Assembly: GCA_020746875.1 (NCBI GenBank)
Contig: JAGTJL010000005.1
Span: 496,001 to 560,000 of the forward strand
Length of the DNA: 64,000 bases
Reading direction: 5' to 3'
Source: Rhexocercosporidium sp. MPI-PUGE-AT-0058
Lineage: Eukaryota > Ascomycota > Leotiomycetes > Helotiales
Both the position numbers and the translations under genes were made by a program. Shown piece after piece: positions 35,801 to 47,479 of the stretch (positions are counted from its first letter, which is position 1; every line of letters begins with the position of its first letter). The notes under the pieces are model-generated. The model was given only the letters and a program-made list of their open reading frames with translations. It did not search any database and was not told where the DNA came from.

Positions 35801-36189
35801 GCTGGTCTCTGTGTATTAGTCGGGATGTGAAGTTATCCTGTGTGTTAGACGTATGGATGTTCAACGTTTGTGATGAAGTCAGAATTGGTTTGAAGTTGTG
35901 ACGAAGGAAGAAGTACAAATTGGTTTACAAATAGCGGCTGCAGCCAAGCGCCTTGCCTTCATTTTGAAACTAACCAATGCTGGACTAGCGGTAAGTGCCC
36001 GCAATGACATCCGTGCCCTGCCTCTGGAGTAAGGCTAACATTCCATCCCCAGCTTGCTTTCTTGTCTCTTCTTAACAATTGCTCCAGGCGACCAAGAACA
36101 AAGAGTCGCTCACATACAACAACCACGAGCAGCCAGTTCTCGTCGCCCACTGTATGGAGGAGAGTCGATAGCACTACGACTTTCCAATT
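35801..36189. promoter_or_regulatory. Bidirectional promoter between the CCCH gene and TFG2
   Basis: 389 bases between divergent start codons. A CCAAT pentamer lies near 35973-35977. No other element was assigned. Confidence 0.45.
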
Positions 36190-37431
36190 ATGGAGGACAT
36201 AAAGATCAAGCCGGATCCAGAGGACGGTGGCGTGGGCTCTCCATCAGGCTTCAGCGAGGAGGATATCTATGAAGACGCTGGGGACCTCGAGTTCAACCCC
36301 TCGACCGACTTTCAAAAGCTATACCTTGCCCGCGTACCAAAATACATCTGGGAAGCATGGTCCAAACTCGACGACGACGCGGAGATTCCTCTTGGAACCA
36401 TCAGACAATCGGTAGATCCTGACGGAAAGGTACGCGGTTCCTCTCAATAGGAGCGCTCAACGCTAACCCAACCTAGATGCGCCTTCAAATGCTCCTCACT
36501 CCTACCCTCGCCGAGCACCAGACTATCCCCAAAGAATATGACCTAGATGTCACCGATGAGAATGTCAAGAACACCTTCGTCTTTACCGAGAAGGACCTGC
36601 CAGGCTTCAAGTCGAGATCAAGAGCCAAGTTCGACCTTGCTAGCGCCAACATGCCCTCCAGGCTTACTCGACCAAAGAACGACAAGCCATTCACCAAACA
36701 ACCATATGATCCCAACAAGCGTTTCCAGCCATACTTCAGAAAGGCAATTCCTAGTTAGTACAAACGGCAGCATCAGGTGAATGCGGGCTAATTTCTGTGT
36801 AGAACGGACGACCCTTGCTGGCAGAGTTGCCCATGAGATCAACTGTATCGCTGTAGACAACAAGGAATCGCAACATCTTCTGGCCGTCCGAACGCTTGAA
36901 GCCATGCGCCCTAAACTTCACACAAAGTTCGTGAAAGAGGATTTGGCTACTCTTGGACCAGGTTTCATCCAACCTGGAACAATTCATGCTCAGAATTCGT
37001 TCAATGACTTCATTGTATGTATCTCATGCTTGCTCCGTTTTTCTCGCTAACGCTCGCAGAAAACGAAGAACCCAGCTACCAAGGAGCGTCCACAGCTCAT
37101 GAAGACCGCCCGTATGCCACAAAATGAGCTTCTGGATCGCATTTTCGACTGCTTCAGAAAGTACAACTATTGGTCGATGAAAGCTCTACGTGCTGAGCTT
37201 CAACAACCGGAAGCCTACCTCCGAGAAACACTGGAGAAGGTTGCTATCCTGGCGAAGAGTGGGAGATTCGCTACTCAATGGTCGCTGAAGCCGGAAAATA
37301 AGATTTCAAACTACGAAGGGGCTGGAGATGCCGTTGCGCCAACGGCAGAAGGCATGGGTGGCGACGAGAGTGACATGGCAGATGAAGAAGACGGCGAGGA
37401 TGATGAAGACGTGAAGTTTGAGGACGTTTGA
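36190..37431 (+). CDS. TFG2: Transcription initiation factor IIF subunit beta (RAP30/Tfg2)
   Basis: 366-residue small subunit of TFIIF, which binds RNA polymerase II and helps it join the promoter. Four exons: 36190-36429, 36477-36753, 36803-37014 and 37060-37431; the introns are 45 to 49 bases, with phases 0, 1 and 0. The N-terminal half is the dimerisation domain (YLARVPKYIWEAWSKLDD; then LAGRVAHEINCIAV). The C-terminal winged-helix DNA-binding domain is clear: RMPQNELLDRIFDCFRKYNY followed by WSMKALRAELQQPEAYLRE. The final 40 residues are very acidic. Domain order and length fit fungal Tfg2. The gene is followed by CSN4 on the same strand. Confidence 0.95.
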
Positions 37432-37983
37432 TACCAGGGAATAGGTGCATGGCTGGCGTTTGGGAAGGACTCAATATTGATGGGGCAGGGTTATTGATGC
37501 ATTTGGCGGTGTTTTTCTACATCTGGCGGATATGCGTTGACCGTTTGAATGGGGATTTGGATTGGTCAATCAATTAAGCGCTTTACGATAGAGCGTATAC
37601 GTAGTCTTCAGAATGAAAGACTATAACCACGTCGTTACTCTTTGCATATCTGGCTGAATTAAGTCAGACATGCTGACCTCTGATTTGCATGGAGGATAGC
37701 TCTGGTAGACGTTGAGAGTGATGCTAAACCCTTGGATGCCAGATGCGAAATTTTTGTCTTGCAATATTCGGGAATTGGATGACTGAACTTGAGTAAACAA
37801 ACCAGCGTCCAAAAGCTCCACCCCTCACTCGCGAACACTAGCGCTTCAGCCTAGCCTGGCCTGGGAGCTTGATTGAAGCTCTCCCCGCCATCCAAAGCTC
37901 AGCCTCATCAACAATCTTCGAGTCACGAAACTTTCTGCCGCACTGAGACCATCCTCTTTCGTCGGTTCTAGTACAATCTCAAT
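37432..37983. other. Intergenic: TFG2 3' end and CSN4 promoter
   Basis: 552 bases between two plus-strand genes. No gene, repeat or named element was seen here. Confidence 0.5.
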
Positions 37984-39294
37984 ATGGTTTCTACGAAAGT
38001 GACGAGTGCTCTGAGCACCATCCCTGACACCGAAGATCAACAACAAGGCTACGAAGCTCTCCTAAAAGATGTCCGATTCACATCTTCTCCCACCGAACTA
38101 CCCAAAGACCTCATCACTATCCTCGACGGCATATTCGAAAGCTCTCTCGGAATAGTAGCTACCCGATCCCTTACCCTCTATTTCGTCAATATCCTCCAAG
38201 AAGTTGAGAGCAACGAAACCAAAATCGAAGTCGGCGAGCACGCCCTATCAGTCTTCCAATCCCAGGCGTCCTCCTTCGAAGAACAAAATGCCCAAGTCCG
38301 CGCGCTCATGGCCACCGCCTATGAAGCCGACGAGGATTTCCTCGCCGCTGCTAAGATCCTCGCTGGCATTCCGCTCGAGAGCTCTCAGCGAAAGGTCACA
38401 AACGAAGATAAGGTCGCATTCTGGATTCGCATTACAAGAAACTACTTGGAGGTCGACGATACTACGTTGGCGGAGCAATACCTAAATAAAGCGAAGAATT
38501 TGATCTATACGGTGTCCGATCGAGATATGAACTTGCATTTCAGTCTCTGCCAGGCAAGAATCCAGGATGCGAGACGTAACTTCTTGGCTGCTGCCCAGGG
38601 TTATCAAGATATCAGTTTCATGCCGGTCATTGCTGAGGAGGAGAGACTACACACGCTGAGTATGGCTATCAAGTGTGCTGTTCTGGCCCCTGCTGGTCCA
38701 GCCAGAAGCCGTGCGCTGGGCCGACTTTACAAGGACGAGCGAGCAAGCACGCTGGAGGAATACGGTATTCTGGAGAAGATGTTCCTGGATCGCCTTTTGT
38801 CACCGGTCGAGGTAGCTAAATTTGCGGAGGGTCTAGCACCACATCAACTTGCTAAGACTTCTGATGGCAGTACGGTTCTGGCGAAGGCTGTGGTTGAGCA
38901 TAATCTGAGAGGTGCTTCAAGGCTATACAGCAATATTGGGTTTGATGCATTGGGATTGCTACTTGGATTGGATGGAGAAAAAGCGGAGGAGACGACAGCT
39001 AGGATGATTGAGCAGGGTCGTCTTGTTGGTCGGATTGATCAGATTGAGCGATTCATCTGGTTTGAAGGCGGCGAGGCCACTGGTGAGAAAGGGAGTGGTC
39101 GATCAGAGGGTGTCGTGGGACGTGAATTGAAGCGATGGGATTCCAACGTTCAGGGATTAGCTGAGGAGGTCGAGAAGGTCACGTCTGAGCTCCAACTGGT
39201 ATATCCCGTCAGTATTCCGCTTAGCACTCCTAATTGGCTTTTCACCAGCTAACCTCGTGTATAGGACTTTGTCGCTAAGAATCTGGTTGTCTGA
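37984..39294 (+). CDS. csn4: COP9 signalosome complex subunit 4
   Basis: 414-residue PCI-domain subunit of the COP9 signalosome, which removes NEDD8 from cullin-RING ubiquitin ligases. In filamentous fungi the complex is tied to development and light response. Two exons: 37984-39198 and a 30-base terminal exon 39265-39294 that supplies DFVAKNLVV; the 66-base intron has a GCTAAC branch site at about 39248. The helical-repeat N-terminal half is visible in YLNKAKNLIYTVSDRDMNLH and CQARIQDARRNFLAAAQGYQ. The PCI winged helix lies around EEYGILEKMFLDRLLSPVEV and ASRLYSNIGFDALGLLLGLD. Length agrees with fungal CsnD. Confidence 0.95.
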
Positions 39295-40249
39295 AAGAAC
39301 TTGGGAACACACGAGACATGAACGGACATGGCGTTTGGAGGATATGCATGGATATGGGGAGCCTTGACTGGCATCATGGATGGCGTTACGAAGAAAATGA
39401 GACAAGAATGCATGAGACCAAATAGAACACACACTTTACACAAACCTTCCTGGATTTTACATGATTTTCCGGGCCATTTAATGACCATGCCCGAGTAAAT
39501 GAAGCTGTACACCCTAGAATTGCGGAACGTGAACTCGGGCCATCTGTATCTATCCTAGCGTTTTGGGTAATCAGAAATGAGGTTCAAGAAATCTTGTAAA
39601 GCTTCTAGTGGCCGCACAAACAACCACGAACCTCTATGCCTGGCAGACTTCGAATCTCAAGAACTGCAGATGAGGGCATGGATGATTGGGTACAGTGGTC
39701 CAGTTCTTACAGGTATATTGTTTTCAGAGCAGTGAGTGGATCGTGATGGCAATGTGTAATTAGAGTTGAGATCGTGAGCCAGTAAGTTCATGGGTTGAGG
39801 TGTTGTTTTGATTCCCAGCCCAGACACCAAGAAATTCTGGCTGGCCTACTGGGACTAACATGGCGCCGAACAGAAAAGCGGCCGCATGAGACTTTCAGTA
39901 TGACAGATAGCTAGAAAATCTACGGACAATGAAAGTGCCCGCCAGTAGTAATCGAGCAATGACTTCTGATTGGCCTAGTTGACATTAAGAAAAACATGCT
40001 GGGGTTGCAAGCGAGATATCCACCTCCGAGCTGGCTTGTTCATCACCTCGTCACTACACAATCCGAACAGCAGCCCATCCAGCAAGTCTGGAGCAAACAG
40101 ATCCTTCGTGAATATTAGTCTTGCGGAGATAAATATCTGTTCTCGTTCAGCCACTTTCATCGTTCTGTGATCATCATTTGATCACTCTTTCGTGCCATAT
40201 CGACCCCGTTTGATCTTTGTAGCATCTCCCTCTCCGTCCAAAACTAGCC
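39295..40249. other. Intergenic, no gene seen
   Basis: 955 bases between CSN4 and the Nudix gene, both on the plus strand. Open frames are short and without domains. Confidence 0.5.
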
Positions 40250-41260
40250 ATGGCTTCAATGTCTAAGAGCTATTTGGATCTCGTCAATGACTGCGATAGG
40301 TAATTACCTCACTTCTGAAGCAAGTTTAATGCTAAATCCTCTGCAAGCTTCCCCTACGATGCGCCATTCAAGGCACCACACGACCACTGGTCGACCCTCT
40401 ACCAATTCTTCCTTCCCGAAGACACTCGTCCCCACGGACTCATGCTCCCTGAAATCGTAAATAAAATGCCGTGGACTTCCGACTTTCACGTAGACCACGA
40501 AACCCGAGCCGTCCACCTCAAGCCGGAAGACACCACCGGCGACCTCTCAACCTCTTGCTCCAACGCCTTCTCCAAGCTGATCCAAAGAAGCATCGACCAA
40601 GACAACTTCACCGTCATCCACAAGAAGCACAGTGAGCTCTATCCTATCGTCGGATACAAGCACCCTGTCACATTCGAACGTTACGCTGGCAACCTGTTTG
40701 GCTTTGTATCACGTGGTGCTCATCTGACGGTCTACTCTAACACGAAGGATGGTATGAAGATCTGGGTTCCCCGGCGCTCGGCACATCTTTTCACATACCC
40801 CAACTGTCTGGATACGACTGTTGCTGGAGGCGTCGCGGCGGGAGAAGGGCCATTTGAGTGCATTGTTCGTGAAGCCGATGAGGAGGCTTCTTTGGCTGAG
40901 GAATTGGTTCGCAAGGAGACGAAAGCATGTGGCTGCATTACATACATCGGTCTCACAGATCCCAGAGGCAATGGTGAGCAAGGTCTTCTTTCAAATGATC
41001 TGGTCTATGTCTACGATCTAGAGCTACCAGAAGGCGTCATCTGTCGCCAGAACGATGAGGAGGTCAAGGAGTTCAGCCTGATGAGCATTGAGGAGGTGAA
41101 GCAGGGACTTAAAGATGGAGAGTTCAAGACGAATAGTGCGTTGGTCATGATTGATTTCTTCATCCGACATGGTATCATCAAGTCTGAGGAGGAGAAGCAT
41201 TACACGGAGATCATGGCTCGTCTTCATCGCAGATTACCGCTGCCAACAGCTGCAGAGTAG
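40250..41260 (+). CDS. DUF4743-Nudix hydrolase (thiamine pyrophosphokinase-related)
   Basis: 320-residue hydrolase. Two exons, 40250-40299 and 40348-41260, with a 48-base intron. An N-terminal DUF4743-like part (FPYDAPFKAPHDHWSTLYQF) is followed by the Nudix fold. The Nudix box runs GGVAAGEGPFECIVREADEE from Gly177, with catalytic Glu192, Glu195 and Glu196. The usual glycine after EEx is Ser198. This matches the family of yeast YJR142W and the N-terminal half of fission yeast Tnr3, which removes damaged thiamine diphosphate forms (family knowledge; activity here is inferred). No thiamine pyrophosphokinase catalytic domain is fused. The stop codon lies 43 bases from the end of the convergent SH3 gene. 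Confidence 0.9.
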
Positions 41261-41303
41261 ATCATGGTTGATCGATCTTACTTCACTGTTACTTATTGCT
41301 CCA

Positions 41304-43379
41304 TTAGAACCCAAAACTCTTCCTAGTACTGGCACTTCGGGAGTGTCGTACCCGAGGTAACGAAGGGGCCTTTTCCACCTTTTCGTCTTCTTCGCCACGA
41401 TCATCCTTCGTGAGGCGAGCAAAGTGTTTACTCCAAAGCCAGCCTAGTTTATTCAAGGAGTCATCATGACCTTTCGCGAGCCACAATTCACCTTTCTCTC
41501 CAATGACATCGAAGATCTATTAAATCAAGTAAGCCAAAGAACCAAACACGAAGAAGACAGTACTCACCTCGCCGGCTTGGTAGGCAAGATATGGCCATCC
41601 AGCTTCCATCAGGATACAAGTCGTATTGAATTCAAACAAGCTAGCAGCAAGATACAAGACATTATAAACCTTTACGAAGCTACCAGGTGCATAAATTTCT
41701 GGGTCATCGGATATTTCGTCCTCAAGGGGTACAGCTGATTGAAATGGATTGAGATAGCCTGGTTCCTGCGATGGTAGTTCAATGTCCCAATGTGCTTTCA
41801 GTACATCTCGACGACGTTTAAACTCGGTCCAAGAGTCCAACTCCTTGCTTTGCATTTCTGCTGTCTTTTGTCTTCGACTCGTCTCAATTCCTTCATTGTT
41901 CTTTTTGAGCCGGAATACTTCGGATGGAGCGTCATCCGGAGTAATGGATGTCTCTTCGGATTCCGCACCGGTGTACGGATTGCTGTTCTGGATTTCTCCT
42001 ATTGACCTCAGCAGTGGTGGAGATATACCAACTTCCCCGAGGTCCGTTTCAATACTGGGTACTTTGATTCGAGCATCAGCTTTCGCGGCAACTGAGGATT
42101 TGGCTGCAGCTGATGGGTCAGATGACCCCGGCCCGGCAGGAACAGTGGGCAACCATTCGGAGGCTTGACCAGGCAATGTGTGTACAATCGGATCCGAAAT
42201 GTCCCATTTATTGATGGGCTTCTTGCCTGCTGTAGGGTTCAAACCAAGTAGACGAAGCCCTTTCGGAAGAGTGGTTGTCTCTACGTTACTGCCAGCTTGC
42301 GTTGTGAGCGTCAACTTTGCGCCAGACTGAGTGAGTCTGGATCTAATCTGAGCTCTCCAGCTTCCTGAAACATTCCTTTTGTGCTTTTGTATGCTCAACG
42401 GAGAAGTAGCGAGTTGTTCTCCGATCTCCGTGCCTCCAAATGAATGGAGATTGCTGTTGTGGATATCTGCCTCGAAGATTGGCAAGGCCTGTATAGCGAT
42501 GTTTGATATTTTGGACAGGTTGCGACCGGATAGCATTGACCAGGACTGCGTAAGTTGCGCAGAGGAGGCGACCGAGAAAGGTCGTGTTGCATGAGCTTTA
42601 GCCCGCATGTAAACCCATGAGGTTTGAAGATCATCGTCGAATGTGTAGCCTAGAGCTGGATGTATCTTCGGATTGGTGGAAACAGTGACGGTGGCATCGC
42701 GAGCACTTGCAGTCTCGTGTCTCAAACAGCGTCCCGAGTCATTACTGGCTTCATGGATATCAGGCATTGCAAGCATTCTCTCCAATCTTGCTAGTCTTTC
42801 TGAAATGCCTTCAACACCTTCCACCACCACGACTCTGAGCTTAGTAACGGCGGTTTTAGTGGCATGTGAGGATTTACTGGAATGCCATGTAAGCTAAAAA
42901 CGGCATACAGTAGAGGGGTTACGGAAAAGAAAGGGAAGGGTCACCAACTTCGTTAGAATACTTATCATCAATATCAACGATGTCTTGCCTCTCTCAAGTT
43001 TCTGCCAATATCCTTTCAGATCATCTGCCCTAGACAGCCATTTCATGCTGTCAAGCCAACCAAAATTTTGTTCGGCTTCCAGTCCCTTTATACATTGACC
43101 TAGATCGGAGAGAGTCTCAACTAGATCTGTCAGTGTCCACGCAATTTCTTCGAACAAGATCATGGCAGCTCGTTCCGGGTCAATTTTCGCCTGATTAGAG
43201 AGCAGCAACTGAACTTGCTGGACGACTGGTCGAAGGGTATCGATCGTCATCTTAACTTCCAGTATTTCCTTAGGTCCACTCTGCTTGCTAGAAAGTAGCT
43301 TTGATATCCCAACTGATGCCATTTGGGTCGCTGTCAATAGCCCTCCCACCGAAGCGGCTACGGATAGAGGCTCTGCCAT
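41304..43379 (-). CDS. STAND-type N-terminal domain fused to a C-terminal SH3 domain
   Basis: 657-residue protein of unknown function. Three exons: 43379-42945, 42893-41568 and 41516-41304, all joined in phase 0. Residues 1-115 are the helical domain found at the N-terminus of fungal STAND/NACHT proteins (MAEPLSVAASVGGLLTATQM start). A coiled segment follows near 160-175 (VEGVEGISERLARLERML). The middle is polar and probably disordered. Residues about 555-625 form an SH3 domain: AASLFEFN, YLAYQAGEIFDVIGEKGELW and GWLWSKHFARL. The last intron splits the SH3 domain. There is no NACHT or NB-ARC ATPase, so this is not a complete NOD-like receptor. It could be an adaptor. It converges tightly with the Nudix gene, 43 bases apart. 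Confidence 0.85.
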
Positions 43380-44445
43380 CGCAGAGGAGACTGGAGTAGT
43401 TGTACGATCCCAGATAGCGGATTGATGGACTCTGTGCTTATATCATATTGGCTCTATACGATACAAAGGATGATCTGTTGAGCACAATGTCTTCATGAAT
43501 GCTCAAGAGAGAGAGGGTGTTCCAACAAGGCTGAGCAGTCTGCCTCGGCCCCGAGTCACGGGGTGGCTGAAAGACACTGGCCAAGGCGGCAGCTCTCAAA
43601 CATCGAGCATTGCAATTAATCTACTACAGCGGCAGAAACGTACGTGCATTCTGGGGTTTCAGGGTTTCTAGGTAAACATCAATTGTCTTTAGCAAAATGT
43701 GTACTAAGCGAATCAATAGAGCCAAGGTCGTGATCCGCTTGGACCCGGACGAGTGGTTCAAGGGCCATCCCTCGGTCTGTAGTACTAACAGAGTGAAGAA
43801 CCAACTTGGGAGCAAATGTACACATCTAACACGGACTGTGCAAACAGGGACGTGGATGTTGCTAGCCATTCGCACGAAGAGCCACAGCGGAATGTACGGT
43901 CTGGCCTAGCACTTGCAATTGATAATAATCGCAGCGAAGATTTCGGTGCTCAATGATCTGCGAGATGTATAATAAAACCAGAGGTTCGACGTGGCACGTT
44001 TAGGCCTGTAAGCTCTGTCATGGCCACATGAGTTTCGAGTGTTGGAAGGGTAATGAAATCACATTCCCCAAGATGCCTAGCACCACGGATTTAGGCCATG
44101 CCACAGCAACCAGAAAAATAACACACAGTATCACGATCGTCAGCCGTTCCTTCATGCTTAGATTCGAAATCATCGATTGGGTATTGTTCTTTCTAGCCTT
44201 TTGCACTCCTGCGCATTATGCCGCCAAACCCCGAACTCCCTGACATATGCTGTATCCATGAAAGGACTCGCCTACTCGAGAAGACAGCAATCCTCTGAGG
44301 TTCGCTCTGCTCTCTAAGAACTCGAGAATTCGGGACCGTATCGTGCTAAGGACAGCCTTTGGTAATAAAATTGCATGTGGTGTTTGCTCTCGTAATTCGT
44401 GTTGAGTACATTTGCCCACCCCATTGTACGTCTCCAGGTCCAGTA
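43380..44445. other. Intergenic, no certain gene
   Basis: 1066 bases between the start of the SH3 gene and the stop of LSM2. A 62-codon open frame on the minus strand (44018-44206) encodes one strongly hydrophobic segment; it is listed among the findings, not as a gene. Confidence 0.45.
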
Positions 44446-44957
44446 TCACTTCGCTTTGGAAGCCTGCTGCGCAGCCTCTCTTCGTGTTGCTAGAGTATGA
44501 TTAACACTTGATATCAATAGAGGCATAACGGGATGCGGGGTACAAACCATCTTCCAACAGCGCTGTATCTACCGCACCACCTGGTAGGTGCACATATCTG
44601 ACCACACTGCCTCGGATGAAGACATTCTTAACAGAGGACTAGAACACCCATCAGCAATTACCCTTCTCGAGACCACAATCCCAGCCATAGTTTCTCCTCA
44701 TCTGCCACCTCGCACGGCTCACCAGATGTGGATACTTCAGCTCCTCTACCACCGAGATATCATCGAGTTTGATGTTGAGGTACTGATCGACCGATTTCAA
44801 TGTTCCGCGGATCTGAATGTCGTTCTTGAGCTCGACGGTGACCTCGTGGTCAACCAGAGTCTTGAAGAAGCTATTCGCAACACAGCTAGGTCAGCATCTG
44901 CACGCGATAATTGTTCATTCGGCATCATTTCGGGCCAACACACCTGAAGAATAGCAT
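44446..44957 (-). CDS. LSM2: U6 snRNA-associated Sm-like protein LSm2
   Basis: 98-residue Sm-fold subunit of the Lsm2-8 ring on U6 snRNA and of the cytoplasmic Lsm1-7 ring in mRNA decay. Four short exons: 44957-44944 (14 nt), 44870-44723, 44638-44548 and 44489-44446; all introns are GT-AG and the total is 99 codons. The spliced start is MLFFSFFKTLVDHEV. Sm motif 1 lies in VELKNDIQIRGTLKSVDQYL and Sm motif 2 in NVFIRGSVVRYVHLP. The C-terminus is ATRREAAQQASKAK. Similarity to LSm2 of other eukaryotes is very high. No single open frame in this locus is long enough to reveal the gene, so it is easily missed. Confidence 0.95.
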
Positions 44958-47479
44958 TTTGGCTATTGAGACGCTGTCTGGACTCAGATATCACAGTTGT
45001 TACTGTGTGATCCGAATGTGGTGGAAGGCGTGAGGTTGATCGCGAGGCAGAAATTAAGGCAGCAAGATCCGAATATTCGGGTTCAAGTACGACTACAGAT
45101 TGACTTCGCTTCAACAACAACTCGTTGTTGGAAGCACACAGTCCCGCGTCTGAATGCAACTATCCGCAATGATGAAACGTTGGACCAAGAAGCCAATTCA
45201 CTTCAAAGCCCGTTGCTTGCCCTCGGTAACTTTGCGAGCCGTTGGAGTGATCTTTGATGTCATTGATTTCTGGTCCATTATCACAGCTACTGTCCAGGTT
45301 GTTGTGCCACGATCAGGCTTGCTTCTATTCTATAGAGAGCCATCGGTCACTTCTGAGACTCTTCAAGTAGTACATATGATATTAGCGGCTACAATCCCCT
45401 TGACATGTGTGATTCAGAAGTCAAAAGTTCAGGCTCACCTCTGGAGAAGAGTTCCAATCAGAGGCTATCCTGAGCATATCTCTGGGCTCGGTGCAATCTT
45501 TAAATACTCTTGAAGGAACACTTCTTTTCTTGGTCCAGACCTTCCAGTTGTTTCGATTTCAATTCCGTATGAAAATTTTGCCAAATAGGCCCGATTGTTG
45601 ATCATTCATGGCCAGTCTTCTGCTATTTACCTGGAAGTTTTGATTTGCATATCCCGCGATTTATCAAGTTCAAGGTAATGTTTGATTTCTTATAGTAGGA
45701 CGTGCATCTCAGCTGACGCGCGGACGTCTGCAATTTTTGCTACATGTCTTGCTCCGAGCGGATGTTATCTTCCCCGGCTCATTTTGACAGCCCTATCTGC
45801 TGTCACAAACTAACAAGGTGTAGCTCCGAGATTCTCCCCATTCTCTCGAGTCTCGAATAATGTAGTCTGGTCTACTAACCCCGGGATATGTTTTTCTTAT
45901 GACCGCATATGGGGTTCGCCTCTCATAAAGGTGGATTTAGGAGATGTGATATTTTGCATTTGTCTTAGACCCTTCTATACTGCTGCTGTTGGCTATTTCG
46001 TACAGTAGTCTGGAGACATCTGGAGATATCTTATGGATAGTGCTTGGCGCGCCTGAAGAAGCGAGCCGACTGAGCAGTCTTGGCCGTGTATGCTCTTCCT
46101 GAAGCATTTGTGCGGACTTCGTTGCTGCATCTAGGGAATCCGTCTGGGAAGTCAACCTTTACCGGTACCCAGCTGCCAAAAGAATCAGTAAACCGAACCC
46201 GACACAGCCAACTAGAGCCTGTTAACGTTAAGATCTTCCTTAGCTTTAGTCTCACGAAGCACCAAAAACGACGCTGCCACCCCTGTTGCTTAGATTCTCG
46301 TGCATAAATATAGGGTGGTTTTTTGATAGCAATGAGACTAATTGTGCTGCGTGCTACGCCTTATGAGCGGGTGCTGGTGCAGAAAGAGTCTGGTGCGCGG
46401 ACGCGACGTTTCACCTCCGAAGCGAGTGTAAGTGATGTGATGATGAGATTCTAATAAAGTTGACTTTAAGCTTGAGTTGTTGATAGTTTTTGAGATGGTA
46501 AGCTCGTTTTCATTTCTTTCATGGATGGTTCTGATCTAGAGTGACGGTTTTATAAGCAAAAGTGTGCTTTTTATGTGGTGTTCTCCGTTTCTCGATTTCT
46601 TGGAATAAGGTGCCTGTGTCCATTCGGCCCCCCATTGACAAATGGGTGTGATATCTGCACTGGACTCTTGGCTCATGCTACCCAACCGTCCCTGCAAAAT
46701 TCAAGTCCATGGCTTATGTATTACAGTCTTGACAAATGACCAACTTTGGTCCCCTGTTTTCCGGTTGTATCTACGGCAGCTATGACAGCGAGCCTATCAG
46801 ATTTCAACCGCTGATTGGCATGCAGAAATTTAGCCCACATGTCAAAGCTCTTGTACTTTGTCATGACTGTTACACAGAAGACGGCAAATATCCCTCCGCC
46901 AGCCTCTGACCGCAAATTTAGTTTCTGCCACAAGATCTAGCCGACTATCTAGGGAAGTTCTAAGGCTTGCACTGGACACGCTAAATCCTTCAAACCTCAA
47001 AGTATGACCTGCATAACAGGGGTCTCCTCAGAAGATGGCTAGCAGAGGGGGCCAGATGCACTTCAGGGGCATCGACCTATTGCAAGGCAGGAATTCGTAA
47101 AGATCAAGCCCCGATGTTAATGCGGGATGAATTTAGATGCATGGGTATTTGCGGAGAAATCCCAATCCTGCTGACTGCATATGCTCGTAGCATTATTCCA
47201 GTTGATATTTCTTGTGTGCAAATTTGTCATCCTTGAATGGACATGCAGGGAGTTCTCTTTTTGGTAAAGGCACAAACTCGCAGAATGGGTGAACATCTAC
47301 CCGATATGTGATATAGCTTATGTGCCTTCTGCCTGCCTACCTCCATTGCGGGTACTTAAAGTACTGACATCGCTGAAAACCAAGCACAACTTTTTTAGAG
47401 GATATAGCTACGACGCTTCGATACAAGTTCATTTCATCCTTTAGCACATTCCTCCTTCCTAACCTGTGACTTCACAGAT
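44958..47479. other. 2.5 kb region without a supported gene
   Basis: LSM2 and the pathogen-related homologue diverge from this space. Several frames of 70-120 codons exist (for example 45154-45513 plus and 45937-46255 minus), but none shows a recognisable domain or good splice joins. Decayed coding sequence is possible. Confidence 0.4.
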
